Position numbers and translations under genes: made by a program. This document shows positions 26,138 through 34,517 of a stretch of DNA of 64,000 nt, one piece after another. The notes below the pieces were generated by a model. That model saw only the letters and a program-made list of their open reading frames with translations, ran no database searches and was not told where the DNA came from. Origin of the DNA: PALSA-612 sp963742925 (lineage in GTDB: Bacteria; Actinomycetota; Thermoleophilia; Gaiellales; Gaiellaceae). The stretch is from assembly GCA_963742925.1 (NCBI GenBank), contig CAVUNV010000005.1, positions 437,421 through 501,420 on the forward strand. The letters are read 5' to 3'. How positions within the stretch are numbered: the first letter of the stretch is position 1; the number at the start of each line of letters is the position of its first letter.

Positions 26138-27085
26138 CTACGCCGCCGTGCTCGCCGTGCGCCGCAGCTCGACGGGCAGCCGGAAGAACACGTCTTCCAC
26201 GATCGAGCCGAAGGGGCGTATGTCCGTCACGCCGCGGGCGCGGAACCAGTCGCAGACCCGTGAGACGAGGCGCTCCGGAGCAGAGGCGCCCGCCGTCACG
26301 CCGACCGTCTCGCGGCCCGCTAGCCAGCGCTCGTCGATGCACGTCTCGTCGTCGATCAGATGCGACTCGACGCCGGCGGCCCTCGCGACCTCGACGAGCC
26401 GCTTCGAGTTCGAGCTGTTGTCCGACCCGATCACGAGCAGCAGGTCGACCTCCGCCAGAAGCTGTTTCACGGCGACTTGTCGATTGGTGGTTGCGTAGCA
26501 GATGTCCTCCCGCTTCGGCCTGCGCAGACCGGGGAAGCGGCGCTCCAGCACACGTACGATCTCGGCCGTCTCGTCGACGGACAGCGTCGTCTGGGTCACG
26601 TACGCGACGTGCTCGGGATCGAGCACGACGAGCGCCTCGGCCTCGGCGATCGTTCCGACGATCCGGACGGCCTCCGGCGCCTCACCGTGGGTGCCGACGA
26701 CCTCCTCGTGATCCTCGTGCCCGATCAGGATGACGGTGTAGCCCTCGGCGGCATAGCGCCGGGTCTCCGCGTGCACCTTGGCGACGAGCGGGCAGGTGGC
26801 GTCGATCGTCTCCAGCCCTCGCGCCTCCGCGTTCGCGCGAACGGACGGGGCGACGCCGTGGGCCGACAGGACGAGCGTCGCCCCGTCCGGCACGCTCTCT
26901 TCGCTTTCGACGAAGACGGCGCCGCGCTGCTCCAGGTCCCGCACGACGTGGACGTTGTGGACGATCTGCTTGCGCACGTAGACAGGCGGGCCGTAAAGCT
27001 CCAGAGCCCGCTCGACAGTCTCGATCGCTCGCTCGACCCCTGCGCAGAATCCGCGTGGCGCCGCGAGCAGCACACGCTTGACCAC
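26138..27085 (-). CDS. ispH: 4-hydroxy-3-methylbut-2-enyl diphosphate reductase
   Basis: IspH (LytB) makes IPP and DMAPP in the last step of the MEP isoprenoid pathway using a 4Fe-4S cluster. Its three cluster cysteines are in PRGFCAGV, DATCPLV and EDICYATTNRQ-like contexts (the last, with the EDICYATTNRQ segment, is spaced as in the family), followed by GSDNSSNSKRL and VGVTAGAS. The protein has 315 residues, the usual length. The GTG start is preceded by TAGCAT with an 8-base gap. Upstream lies a pair of tandem 72-bp repeats. Confidence 0.95.
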   Translation of the reverse strand: MVKRVLLAAPRGFCAGVERAIETVERALELYGPPVYVRKQIVHNVHVVRDLEQRGAVFVESEESVPDGATLVLSAHGVAPSVRANAEARGLETIDATCPLVAKVHAETRRYAAEGYTVILIGHEDHEEVVGTHGEAPEAVRIVGTIAEAEALVVLDPEHVAYVTQTTLSVDETAEIVRVLERRFPGLRRPKREDICYATTNRQVAVKQLLAEVDLLLVIGSDNSSNSKRLVEVARAAGVESHLIDDETCIDERWLAGRETVGVTAGASAPERLVSRVCDWFRARGVTDIRPFGSIVEDVFFRLPVELRRTASTAA

Positions 27086-27093
27086 GGCCCATC

Positions 27094-27099
27094 ATGCTA
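27094..27099 (-). promoter_or_regulatory. -10 element of ispH (leaderless)
   Basis: TAGCAT on the minus strand, 8 bases before the GTG start, no ribosome binding site. Confidence 0.45.
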
Positions 27100-27133
27100 G
27101 CTCGGGTCCGCCCGCGGACGCGGCAGTTCTCCT

Positions 27134-27266
27134 ACGTGCCGCGCACGCGCTGCACGAACGGAGTCATTGAGGCGGCAGAACCCTTGGGCCGCCTCAAAGC
27201 TCTCCACGTGCCGCGCACGCGCTGCACGAACGGAGTCATTGAGGCGGCAGAACCTGGGCCGCCTCA
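27134..27266. repeat. two tandem 72-bp repeats with hairpins
   Basis: 49 bases at 27134-27182 recur without change at 27206-27254 (period 72). Each copy ends in a stem TGAGGCGG/CCGCCTCA (27168-27196 and 27240-27266), which differ only by a two-base loss and tail changes. They lie upstream of ispH and downstream of the EamA gene. Either frame can be read as a short repeated peptide because 72 is divisible by 3, but no start or binding site supports this. A structured RNA leader or repeat element is more likely. Confidence 0.65.
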
Positions 27267-27276
27267 ACCCCCGGAA

Positions 27277-27317
27277 CAAGAGAAAGCCCGCCACCTGGGG
27301 GGTCGAGTGCGGCGGGC
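27277..27317 (-). terminator. terminator of the EamA transporter gene
   Basis: On the minus strand GCCCGCC and GGCGGGC pair, extended by GCAC/GTG with a bulge, and are followed by TTTCTCTTG. Stem plus T-rich tail is a normal intrinsic terminator, about 107 bases past the EamA stop. Confidence 0.65.
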
Positions 27318-27423
27318 CTTCTCCGACTGCTCACCGCGGCCATGCGCCAGGCACCGCGGTTCGCATCGCCCAGTGTGCGGAACCTAACGTGTTTCTTGGC
27401 ACTTGTAAAGACCTGCGACGATT

Positions 27424-28377
27424 TCAGCGCGCAGTCTGCGCCAGCCCGATCGCCGCGAGGACGAGCGCCCCGCCGACGAGCTGCGCCGCGTCGAGGGTCT
27501 CGGCGAGCCATGCGTAGGCGACGAGCGCCGCGACGACCGGCTCGAGCATCCCGCAGATGGCCACGCGCGTCACCGGCAGATGCTGCAGCGAGCCGACGAT
27601 GAGGATGAACGGCACGACCGTGCCGAGCACGACGATCCAGGCGATGAGCGCCCACTCCGGAAGGCTCGTGCCGGCGAGATTGCCGTGCAGGGACACGTCG
27701 GACGCGAGCGTGCGCCAGGGCAGGCTCCACCAGGGCTGGACGACCGTCCACAGGATGGTGGCGAACAGGAACCCGTAGCAGAGGAGGGAGATCGGATCGC
27801 GCCGGCCGACGGCGTGCTCGGCGTAGAGCACGTAGAGCGTGTAGGCCGCCGCCCCGGCGAGCGCGAAGGCCACGCCGAGACCGTCGAGCGAGAAGCGGTC
27901 CCACAGCCTGACGACGAGCACGAGCCCGACGAGCGACAGACCGAGCGCGACCCAGAAGCGCCGTCGCACCTGCCGCTTGCCCACGAAGCGCACCCACAGT
28001 GCGACGAGCAGCGGGCCGAGGAAGATCAGCACCAGCGCCACGCCGATCTTGAGCCGCTGGATCGCGAGCAGGTAGAGGAGCTGCGTGAGCACGACGGCGC
28101 AGGCCCCGAAGCCGGCGAGGTAGAGAAGCTCCCGTGGGCTCGTTCGCAGGCTGCCCGGCCGCATGACCGCGACAACGGCCGCGAAGATCGCCAGCGAGAT
28201 GACGCAGCGCAGCTCGGCGAGGCGGTAGGCCGAGAGCCCGTCGTCGAGCGCGACCTTGATGACTGCGCCGTTGAGACCGAACAACGCCGCCGCCCCGAGC
28301 GCCATGGCGTAGCCGAGCGCCGGCCTGCGCACGCGGCGCATCGGCTCCACGCCGGGGATCGGGATCACGTCGGTCAA
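27424..28377 (-). CDS. EamA/DMT-family transporter
   Basis: 317 residues with ten predicted membrane helices made of two EamA halves (residues ~20-150 and ~165-305), the layout of metabolite exporters of the RhaT/YdcZ-like drug/metabolite superfamily. The internal repeat is visible in GAALFGLNGAVIKVAL and GAAAYTLYVLYAE. The substrate is unknown. The TTG at 28377 is supported by TAGGTT 9 bases upstream. Alone in its transcription unit, ended by the stem at 27277-27317. Confidence 0.85.
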   Translation of the reverse strand: MTDVIPIPGVEPMRRVRRPALGYAMALGAAALFGLNGAVIKVALDDGLSAYRLAELRCVISLAIFAAVVAVMRPGSLRTSPRELLYLAGFGACAVVLTQLLYLLAIQRLKIGVALVLIFLGPLLVALWVRFVGKRQVRRRFWVALGLSLVGLVLVVRLWDRFSLDGLGVAFALAGAAAYTLYVLYAEHAVGRRDPISLLCYGFLFATILWTVVQPWWSLPWRTLASDVSLHGNLAGTSLPEWALIAWIVVLGTVVPFILIVGSLQHLPVTRVAICGMLEPVVAALVAYAWLAETLDAAQLVGGALVLAAIGLAQTAR

Positions 28378-28422
28378 GGGCCGTCGAACCTACAGCACGA
28401 GTCCGCCGTACACTCAGGCGAG

Positions 28423-28497
28423 CGGGACGTAGCGCAGCCTGGTTAGCGCGCCTGCTTTGGGAGCAGGAGGCCGGGAGTTCGAATCTCCCCGTCCCGA
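28423..28497 (+). tRNA. tRNA-Pro (TGG)
   Basis: Complete cloverleaf: acceptor CGGGACG/CGTCCCG, anticodon arm CCTGC-TTTGGGA-GCAGG with anticodon TGG, T-arm GGGAG-TTCGAAT-CTCCC, discriminator A at 28497. CCA is not encoded. Confidence 0.95.
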
Positions 28498-28523
28498 TCG
28501 ACCGTGCGGCAGCGGAGAGACTG

Positions 28524-28559
28524 GTAGAGGGCCGGTCTTGTCTAGGCCCGGCCCTCTAC
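28524..28559. terminator. terminator after tRNA-Pro
   Basis: A 12-bp perfect stem (GTAGAGGGCCGG with CCGGCCCTCTAC), a 12-base loop, then CTCGTTT on the plus strand. It can end the tRNA transcript and also the convergent beta-helix gene. Confidence 0.75.
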
Positions 28560-28578
28560 CTCGTTTGGGTGCGCCGGC

Positions 28579-30102
28579 CTAGAAGTTGGGGTCGCTGGCG
28601 ATGTTGTCGGGGTGATTGAGGAGGATGAGTGCGCCAGAGGTGAACAGGGTGGCGCCGTCGGCGTTGAAGATGCCGCCGCCGTCGACAGACGCCTTGTTCC
28701 CGACGATCAGTGCGCCCGACCCCAGGGAGACGCTGGCCGGCCCGGCTGCGGCCCAGTTGAAGATCCCGCCTCCGAACAGCGCCTGATTGGGGTTGAGCGT
28801 GTACGGCGGCGTCAACCTCGTCGATCCGATCCCGGTCGATGCGATCGAGACGTCCGCCTCTCCACCCTGGTTGACGTTGGCGATCGCGCCGCCGAGCCCC
28901 TGCCGGGCCAGGTTGCCGACCAGTGTCGAGCCCGTGACCGTCAGGCCGGCGTTGCCGCCCAGGCTGAGGTTGAGAATGCCGCCGCCGCCCGACTGGTCGC
29001 CGCTGACGCTGTTGAACGAGACCGCCGTCCCGGTGAGCGTGAGCGAGGAGTCGCCTCCGAACGCGCCGGTGAAGATCCCCCCGCCGGCGCCCGACTGGTT
29101 CTTCGTCACCTGACTGTTGATGATCGACATGACGCCGCTGCCGTCGACCCCGAAGTTCGCGTTCGCGATCCCGCCGCCGTTGCCCTGATCACCCAGGCTG
29201 TCGTTCGGAGCCGAATTGCTGCTCACCACGCTGCCGGTGATCGTCGCCACGCCGTGGCTGAGGATGCCGCCGCCCGCCCCTCCCACGGCCTGGTTGCCCG
29301 TCACGGTGCTGTTCGTGAGCGTCAACGTCCCGCCGTTGGCGATGCCGCCGGCGCCTCCGTCCGGGCCGCCGACCGCCGTGTTGCCGGAGATCACGCTGTT
29401 CGTGATCGTGAGCGTCCCGCCGACGGTCGTGTCACCGGCGCCGCTCCCGCTCGCAATCCCGCCCCCTCCGAACGCGCTGTTCCCGCTCACCACGCTGTTG
29501 CTCAGAATCGCGGTGCCGTTGTGGTTCAGGATCCCGCCGCCGCCGCCGTTGGGGGGAAGAACCGTGTTGCCCGTCACCCGCGTCGAGTTCAGCGTCAGCA
29601 TCCCGGCAGAAGGGCCTAGAGGCGCACCGCTGGCGATCCCCCCGCCGCCGTTCACCGCCGTGTTCCCGGTCACCAGGCAGTTGTTCAGGGTCAAAGTGGC
29701 GTTGAGACTGAAGATGCCTCCACCCGCGCCTGCGTTCATCGGGCCGTTGGCGTAGCCGCCCGTGATGGTCAGATTGGTCAGCGTCACGGTCTTGCCCGGG
29801 CTGACCACGACCGTATGGCCGGCCCCCTGACCGTTCAGCGTCGCAGTCGGCGAGCCCTGCAAGGTCAGGTTCTTCGTCACCGTGAAGTTGCCGACGCAGG
29901 TGCCCTTGATCAACAGCGTGTCACCCGGCGCCGCCGCGGTGATCGCTGCCTGCAGGCTGTCCGCGCCGTACGGCGGACAGTTCACCGTCGTCGCCGCAAG
30001 CGCGCCACCCACACCGAACGCCAACACCACCACCGACAACGCACCCGCCAACAACACCATCGGCGCAACACGCACCGACCGGACCGAACTCCTTGGCCGC
30101 AT
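28579..30102 (-). CDS. secreted right-handed beta-helix protein
   Basis: 507 residues. An N-terminal signal peptide (VLLAGALSVVVLAFGVGGALA, about 16-37) precedes a start typical of pectate-lyase-like helices (SLQAAITAAAPGDTLLIKGTCVGNFTV). Then come about 14 rungs of a repeating strand-turn pattern such as LTLTNSTVTGNQAVGGAGGGI. No cysteine-rich or sortase anchor is visible at the C-terminus, which ends in DNIASDPNF. It is probably a surface or secreted adhesin or polysaccharide-binding protein. The ATG has a GAGGAG ribosome binding site, unlike most genes around it. The repeats make this gene prone to recombination. Confidence 0.8.
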   Translation of the reverse strand: MRPRSSVRSVRVAPMVLLAGALSVVVLAFGVGGALAATTVNCPPYGADSLQAAITAAAPGDTLLIKGTCVGNFTVTKNLTLQGSPTATLNGQGAGHTVVVSPGKTVTLTNLTITGGYANGPMNAGAGGGIFSLNATLTLNNCLVTGNTAVNGGGGIASGAPLGPSAGMLTLNSTRVTGNTVLPPNGGGGGILNHNGTAILSNSVVSGNSAFGGGGIASGSGAGDTTVGGTLTITNSVISGNTAVGGPDGGAGGIANGGTLTLTNSTVTGNQAVGGAGGGILSHGVATITGSVVSSNSAPNDSLGDQGNGGGIANANFGVDGSGVMSIINSQVTKNQSGAGGGIFTGAFGGDSSLTLTGTAVSFNSVSGDQSGGGGILNLSLGGNAGLTVTGSTLVGNLARQGLGGAIANVNQGGEADVSIASTGIGSTRLTPPYTLNPNQALFGGGIFNWAAAGPASVSLGSGALIVGNKASVDGGGIFNADGATLFTSGALILLNHPDNIASDPNF

Positions 30103-30200
30103 CAGAACTCCTCTCTCACAACACTCCTGCCAACAACCGCCAAGCCTGCCGGTCGAGCATCAGCGTTCGGGACAGTATCTCCAACCCGTCCGGCGGCCGG

Positions 30201-30206
30201 TAGGCT
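30201..30206 (+). promoter_or_regulatory. -10 element of the DapA-like gene
   Basis: TAGGCT, 7 bases, then the GTG at 30214, no ribosome binding site. Confidence 0.5.
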
Positions 30207-30213
30207 GGCCGCC

Positions 30214-31083
30214 GTGATCTCGGGCGCACTCGCCGCGGCCGCCACGCCGCTCCGCGACTCGGGCGCGACGGTCGACGAGGACGGCTTCGGACCGCTCGTC
30301 GGCTTCCTCGCCGCCTCGGGCCTCGACGGGCTGCTGGCGCTGGGCACGACGGGCGAGGGCATCCTCCTCTCCGTTTCCGAGCGGAAGCGCGTCACCGAGC
30401 TCTTCCTCGAGGCTGCGGCCGGGAAGCTGCAGGTTGCCGCCCACTGTGGTGCCCAGACGACCGCCGACACCGTCCTCCTCGCGGCGCACGCGGCCGAGGC
30501 GGGCGTCGAAGCGGTCGCGGTGATCGCGCCGCCCTACTTCCCGCTCGACGACCGGGCCCTGCTCGCCCACTTCACCGCCGCGGCGCGGGCGTGTGCTCCG
30601 GTGCCCTTCTACGTCTACGAGTTCGAGCGCACGAGCGGCTACGCGGTGCCCAGGAACGTGATCGACGAGCTTCGCGGCCTGGCGCCGAACCTGGCCGGCA
30701 TGAAGGTCTCCGACGCTCCCTGGGAGCGGTTCGAGCCATACCTGATCGAGGGGCTCGACATCTTCGTCGGCCCCGAGGTGCTGATCCACCAGGGCATGGC
30801 CGCCGGGGCGGTGGGCGCCGTGTCGGCGCTGGCGACGGCGTTTCCCGAGCTCGTGATCGACGCCGTGCGCAGCCGCAACCCCGAGGCGTCACGCCGGGTC
30901 GGCGAGCTCCGGGCGGCGATCGAGCGCTTCCCGCGTCACGCGGCGCTCAAGCACGTCCTGCGGACGCGCGGCGTCACGATCACCGCGGACGTGCGCCCGC
31001 CGCTTCGCGGGCTGACCGGCGAGGAGCGCGCCGACCTCGACGCGTTGCTTCCGGCCTGGCTCGAAGCGCCGGCTGTTCGCTAG
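30214..31083 (+). CDS. dihydrodipicolinate synthase/N-acetylneuraminate lyase family protein
   Basis: 289 residues, a complete TIM-barrel class I aldolase. GTTGEG (about 44-49) binds the pyruvate carboxylate, Tyr in PFYVYEF is the catalytic Tyr, and Lys in GMKVSD forms the Schiff base. Members make dihydrodipicolinate or cleave/condense pyruvate with sugar acids. It stands alone, away from lysine genes, so it may be a catabolic aldolase rather than DapA. The GTG at 30214 is chosen from the TAGGCT-N7 context; codons before it lack the family pattern. Confidence 0.85.
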   Translation: MISGALAAAATPLRDSGATVDEDGFGPLVGFLAASGLDGLLALGTTGEGILLSVSERKRVTELFLEAAAGKLQVAAHCGAQTTADTVLLAAHAAEAGVEAVAVIAPPYFPLDDRALLAHFTAAARACAPVPFYVYEFERTSGYAVPRNVIDELRGLAPNLAGMKVSDAPWERFEPYLIEGLDIFVGPEVLIHQGMAAGAVGAVSALATAFPELVIDAVRSRNPEASRRVGELRAAIERFPRHAALKHVLRTRGVTITADVRPPLRGLTGEERADLDALLPAWLEAPAVR

Positions 31084-31085
31084 AG

Positions 31086-31214
31086 AGACAACGCTCGGAC
31101 CAAAAATTCGCCGAGCCGGTTTCGCTTTCGTCCACTCCTCCGACTGACCTTCCGCTTCCGCGTAGTGCCGCCCGGCTGAGCTTCGACCTACTCGCGTCCC
31201 GTGCTCGGCGCAAG
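31086..31214 (-). ncRNA. structured repeat, copy A (possible small RNA)
   Basis: First of three related copies. A 102-bp core is closed by the perfect stem CGCCGAGC (31109-31116) / GCTCGGCG (31203-31210). On the minus strand the closing stem is followed at once by AATTTTT, like a terminator. Copy B (217 bp further on) keeps length, stem and T-run while the inside differs at several places, as expected for a selected RNA structure or a mobile repeat. No reading frame is supported. Confidence 0.45.
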
Positions 31215-31302
31215 CAGGACACTAGGCCTTCCCGGCCACGAGTGCAAGGCCTCTGAAAAGAAACTTCTCGCAATTTGCGAGGAACGATTTGTCGTCTAGT
31301 CT

Positions 31303-31430
31303 AGACAACATTCGGACCGAAAAATTCGCCGAGCCGGTTTCGCTTTCGTCCACCCTTCCGACTGGCCTTCCGCTTCCGCGTAGTGCCGCCCGGATGGGCT
31401 TCGATCTACTCGCGTCCCGTGCTCGGCGCA
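31303..31430 (-). ncRNA. structured repeat, copy B (possible small RNA)
   Basis: Second copy: closing stem CGCCGAGC at 31327-31334 with GCTCGGCG at 31421-31428, same 102-bp length as copy A. The internal string GACGAAAGCGAAACCGG on the minus strand is shared. The run after the stem is AATTTTTCGG. It ends about 60 bases from the stop of the CtaG gene. Confidence 0.45.
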
Positions 31431-31490
31431 GAGGGGAGACTAGGGTCTCGGGGACGTCGACGCAAGGGGTCCGGGCAACGAAAGTTCGCG

Positions 31491-32252
31491 CTATTTGCGA
31501 ACTACGAGGAGGTCGCCGGCCTCCTCCTCGCGGAAGAAGCGCGCGACGTAGTAGGCAAGCAGGCAGAAGAACAGCACCGCCTCCTCGACGGTCATCGTCA
31601 CGCCGGCGATGCGCTGGTCCTGGAGCGCCCCGACTCCCCAGAGACGCGACGCGTGCTCGTAGAACGGATAGATCGGCCGGCCGAGCAGGGAGAGCAGGAG
31701 CCCGAGCGGTGAGGCGAAGACGAATGCTGCCGCGAGGTAGACCGACTTGGCCCCGGCGGTCAGGCGGTGCGGCGTGTCCTGGAAGACCGGCCACCAGAGC
31801 AGGGTTCCTGCCGCCAGGTAGCAGAGATGCTCGAGGTGCAGAAGCGAGCTCGGATGCTCGAGCGCGGCGTCGTAGACCCAGGGCAGGTGCCAGACGAGAT
31901 AGGTGCCGAGCCACAGTGGAAGCGCGACCATCGGCGCCGTCAGCAGGCGGGCGCCGGGGGCCTGCGCCAGGAAGGCGGCGAGCGCGGGCGGGATGCCGAG
32001 CACGAGCAGCGCCGGCGCCCACTCCGCGATCGCGACGTTCTGGATCAGGTGCGCCGAGAGCAGGTAGTGGTTCGAGATCGTCGCCAGCGGCGTGACCCGG
32101 GTGAAGAAGACGACCGCGACGCCGAGCCCGAAGCAGACGACCCGCCAGCGGGGAGCGGGGAAGACTCTCGTGCCGGCCGCGTAGAGCACGACGAGCCCCG
32201 CAGCCGTCAGGAATCCGTCGGGGTCGAGGCTCCAGTCGGACGGCGCCGCCAC
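31491..32252 (-). CDS. ctaG: cytochrome c oxidase assembly protein, CtaG/caa3 type
   Basis: About 253 residues with seven membrane helices. HLIQNVAIAEWAPALLVLGIP, the conserved YLVWHLPWVYDAALEHPSSLLHLEHLCYLAAGTLLWWPVF (His residues for metal delivery) and DQRIAGVTMTVEEAVLF are typical of Caa3_CtaG proteins that insert copper into the oxidase. A TAGCGT box is 4 bases from the ATG at 32255 and 7 bases from the next codon, a GTG at 32252; the second fits the window's rule better. The stop lies in a small hairpin GTTCGC...GCGAAC. No oxidase subunit genes are nearby. Confidence 0.85.
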   Translation of the reverse strand: MAAPSDWSLDPDGFLTAAGLVVLYAAGTRVFPAPRWRVVCFGLGVAVVFFTRVTPLATISNHYLLSAHLIQNVAIAEWAPALLVLGIPPALAAFLAQAPGARLLTAPMVALPLWLGTYLVWHLPWVYDAALEHPSSLLHLEHLCYLAAGTLLWWPVFQDTPHRLTAGAKSVYLAAAFVFASPLGLLLSLLGRPIYPFYEHASRLWGVGALQDQRIAGVTMTVEEAVLFFCLLAYYVARFFREEEAGDLLVVRK

Positions 32253-32290
32253 CATCGGTACGCTACTCGCACGGCGCCGAGGCGCCACCC

Positions 32291-32361
<71 letters not shown>

Positions 32362-32507
32362 TCTTCTTCGCCTCGCCCTGGACTACCTCCTGGGCCGGGC
32401 CGCGCTCTCACCGCGCTCTCAGACTGGTCGAAGAGGATTAGGCTTGTACCTGATGCCCGCAACCCGTCGCGGGCACGGGGCCTCGGGGAGAGGAATACGA
32501 GACGCCG

Positions 32508-34139
32508 ATGAACGCCACCTTGCAGCCGGCCCGAGCGTCTGATTCACCGATCGTCCGTGAGGCACTTCTCGCCGCCGGCGCGGCGGCCGCCGTCTCGGCC
32601 ATCCTCGTCTGGGCAGGGCCGCCCGGCGTCGATCTCGCCGCCCACGTCTACCAGCGGACGTTGTTCCTCCAGCACGGGCTGACGCTCTGGAACAACTTCT
32701 GGTACGCCGGGCGCTACAGCTTCGTCACCTACAGCCTCGTCTATTACCCGCTGGCTGCGCTTGTCGGGATCCGGCTGCTCGCGGTCGCGACGATCGCGGC
32801 GGCGTCGCTGGCCTTCTCGGTGATCGTCTGGCGCGAGTGGGGCTCGCGCGCGCTGTGGTCGTCGCGGACGTTCGCCGTCGTGTGGGCCGCGATCGCTCTC
32901 TCGGCGGCGTTCCCGTTCGCTCTCGGCGCGGCGTTCGCGCTGCTCGCCCTGTGGGCGGCCCAGGCACGGCGGCTCCGGCGCTTCGCACCGCTCGCTCTGC
33001 TGACGCTGGCCGCGAGCCCGGTCGCCTTCCTGCTGCTGGCGCTCGTCCTGGTAGGCGTCGGGATCAGCAGGCACCCCGAACGGCGCTTCCTGGTCGGGGC
33101 GGGTCTCGTGATCGGCTGCCTCGGCTTCGTCGAGCTCGCGCTGTGGCGGCTGTTCCCGAGTGCGGGGATCTATCCGTTCTCGTGGGAGGAGCTCGCCGCC
33201 GTGCTCGTCTTCTGCGGCTTCGCGACCGTTCTGACCTGGCGGAACGAGCGCGCGCGGGCGCTGCGCTTCGTCTTCCCCGTCTACGCGGCCGTCTGCGTCG
33301 CTGCGTTCGCCGTCCCGTCGGGTCTGGGGGACAACGTCGTCCGGCTTCGCTTTCTCGCCATCCCCATGGCGATCCTCGTGCTGGCGCTGCGGGACTGGCG
33401 GCCGTTGCCCGTCTGCGTGCTGGCGCTCGGGCTCGCGACGTTCTGGAACCTGATCTCCGCTCGCGTTCAACTTCGCGCAGGCGGCCTCGGACCCGGCAGC
33501 GAAGGCGTCCTACTGGGCTCCCGCGGTCGGGTATCTCGAGACCCATCTGTCGCCGAACTACCGGGTCGAGGCGGTCGACACCGTCGGCCACTGGGACGTC
33601 GTCTACCTACCCCAGGCCGGGATCCCGCTGGCGCGGGGCGGATTCCGGCAGGACGACTTTCCCGAGAACGCCGTTCTCTACGGTCGACTGGGGCCGAAGG
33701 CCTACGTGTCCTGGCTGCACCGGCTGGGCATCGGCTACGTGGTGCTGACCAGCGCGCCGCCGGACTACAGCGCCGAGGCGGAAGCGCGACTGGTCGCGAG
33801 CGGCCTCGGGCAGCTTCGACTCGTGTTCAGGACGGCGGAGCTGAGGATCTACGCTGTGCGATCGCCGCGACCCTTGATCACCGGACCGGGCGCCGCGCGC
33901 ATCACCTCCTTCAGCCAGGGCGGGATCACGGCGAGTGGTGTCCCGGGCCGGGCATCTACCGCGTCGCCGTCCGCGCCTCGCCCTACTGGCACGTGACGCG
34001 CGGCTGCGTCACGGCCGGCGACGACGGAATGATCCGGCTCCACCTGCCTTCCGCCGGCAAGGTGAGGCTGAACTTCGCTCTCAGCGCGTCCGGCGCGTTG
34101 CAGGCGATCGCCGGAAGCACCGACGACACCTGCTCATAG
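32508..34139 (+). CDS. polytopic membrane protein, glycosyltransferase-like; two apparent frameshifts
   Basis: From an ATG at 32508: about nine membrane helices to ~33465 (VDLAAHVYQRTLFLQHGLTLWNNFWYAGRYSF is the first loop, similar in style to GT-C enzymes). A soluble domain follows in another frame (SYWAPAVGYLETHLSPNYRVE ... AELRIYAV), then the original frame resumes near 33940 (GIYRVAVRASPYWHVTRGC ... IAGSTDDTCS). The two shifts compensate. The gene is like the one at 9198-11258 in layout (helices, then soluble extracytoplasmic part). No function can be given with confidence. Confidence 0.6.
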   Translation: MNATLQPARASDSPIVREALLAAGAAAAVSAILVWAGPPGVDLAAHVYQRTLFLQHGLTLWNNFWYAGRYSFVTYSLVYYPLAALVGIRLLAVATIAAASLAFSVIVWREWGSRALWSSRTFAVVWAAIALSAAFPFALGAAFALLALWAAQARRLRRFAPLALLTLAASPVAFLLLALVLVGVGISRHPERRFLVGAGLVIGCLGFVELALWRLFPSAGIYPFSWEELAAVLVFCGFATVLTWRNERARALRFVFPVYAAVCVAAFAVPSGLGDNVVRLRFLAIPMAILVLALRDWRPLPVCVLALGLATFWNLISARVQLRAGGLGPGSEGVLLGSRGRVSRDPSVAELPGRGGRHRRPLGRRLPTPGRDPAGAGRIPAGRLSRERRSLRSTGAEGLRVLAAPAGHRLRGADQRAAGLQRRGGSATGRERPRAASTRVQDGGAEDLRCAIAATLDHRTGRRAHHLLQPGRDHGEWCPGPGIYRVAVRASPYWHVTRGCVTAGDDGMIRLHLPSAGKVRLNFALSASGALQAIAGSTDDTCS

Positions 34140-34171
34140 TCCCCCGTTCTGGGGACGACAGCCGTCGTCGT

Positions 34172-34513
34172 ATGTCTCACGCTGAGTCCATGAGAGGAAT
34201 CGCCAGGCGCTTCGGGATCGCGTTCGTCGTCTTCGACCTGCTCGTCGGTGTCGCCTCGGCAGCAGTGCTCCACCAGGCAGCAGGCTCGGGCGGCGCGAAG
34301 ATGAGCTCCTCGCGGCTCGAGCAGGTCGTCGATGCGTCCATCGCGGCCTCTCACCGCGACTCGAGGTGGCCGCTGAACGTCCGCACGAGCTGCTCGGTCG
34401 ACGCGAGCGGCGGCTGGGACTACTACTGCGTCAGCTCGGACGGCTCTCGCACGCTCTACGACGTCTCGGGCGACCGGATCACCCGGCGCTCGGATCTTCG
34501 GTCCTACCGCTGA
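34172..34513 (+). CDS. small secreted or membrane-anchored protein, unidentified
   Basis: 113 residues with one N-terminal helix (FGIAFVVFDLLVGVASAAVL, near residues 14-33). A short extracytoplasmic domain contains two Cys (TSCSVD, YYCVSSDG) that could form a disulfide, and an SDGSRTLYDVSGDRIT hairpin. The ATG at 34172 or the one at 34190 could be used. It follows the membrane protein by 32 bases and may share its operon. I do not recognise the family. Confidence 0.5.
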   Translation: MSHAESMRGIARRFGIAFVVFDLLVGVASAAVLHQAAGSGGAKMSSSRLEQVVDASIAASHRDSRWPLNVRTSCSVDASGGWDYYCVSSDGSRTLYDVSGDRITRRSDLRSYR

Positions 34514-34517
34514 CCCT

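Noticed and set aside
27134..27266. CRISPR array
   Set aside because: Only two repeats, tandem with 23-base spacers that are nearly the same, and no cas genes.
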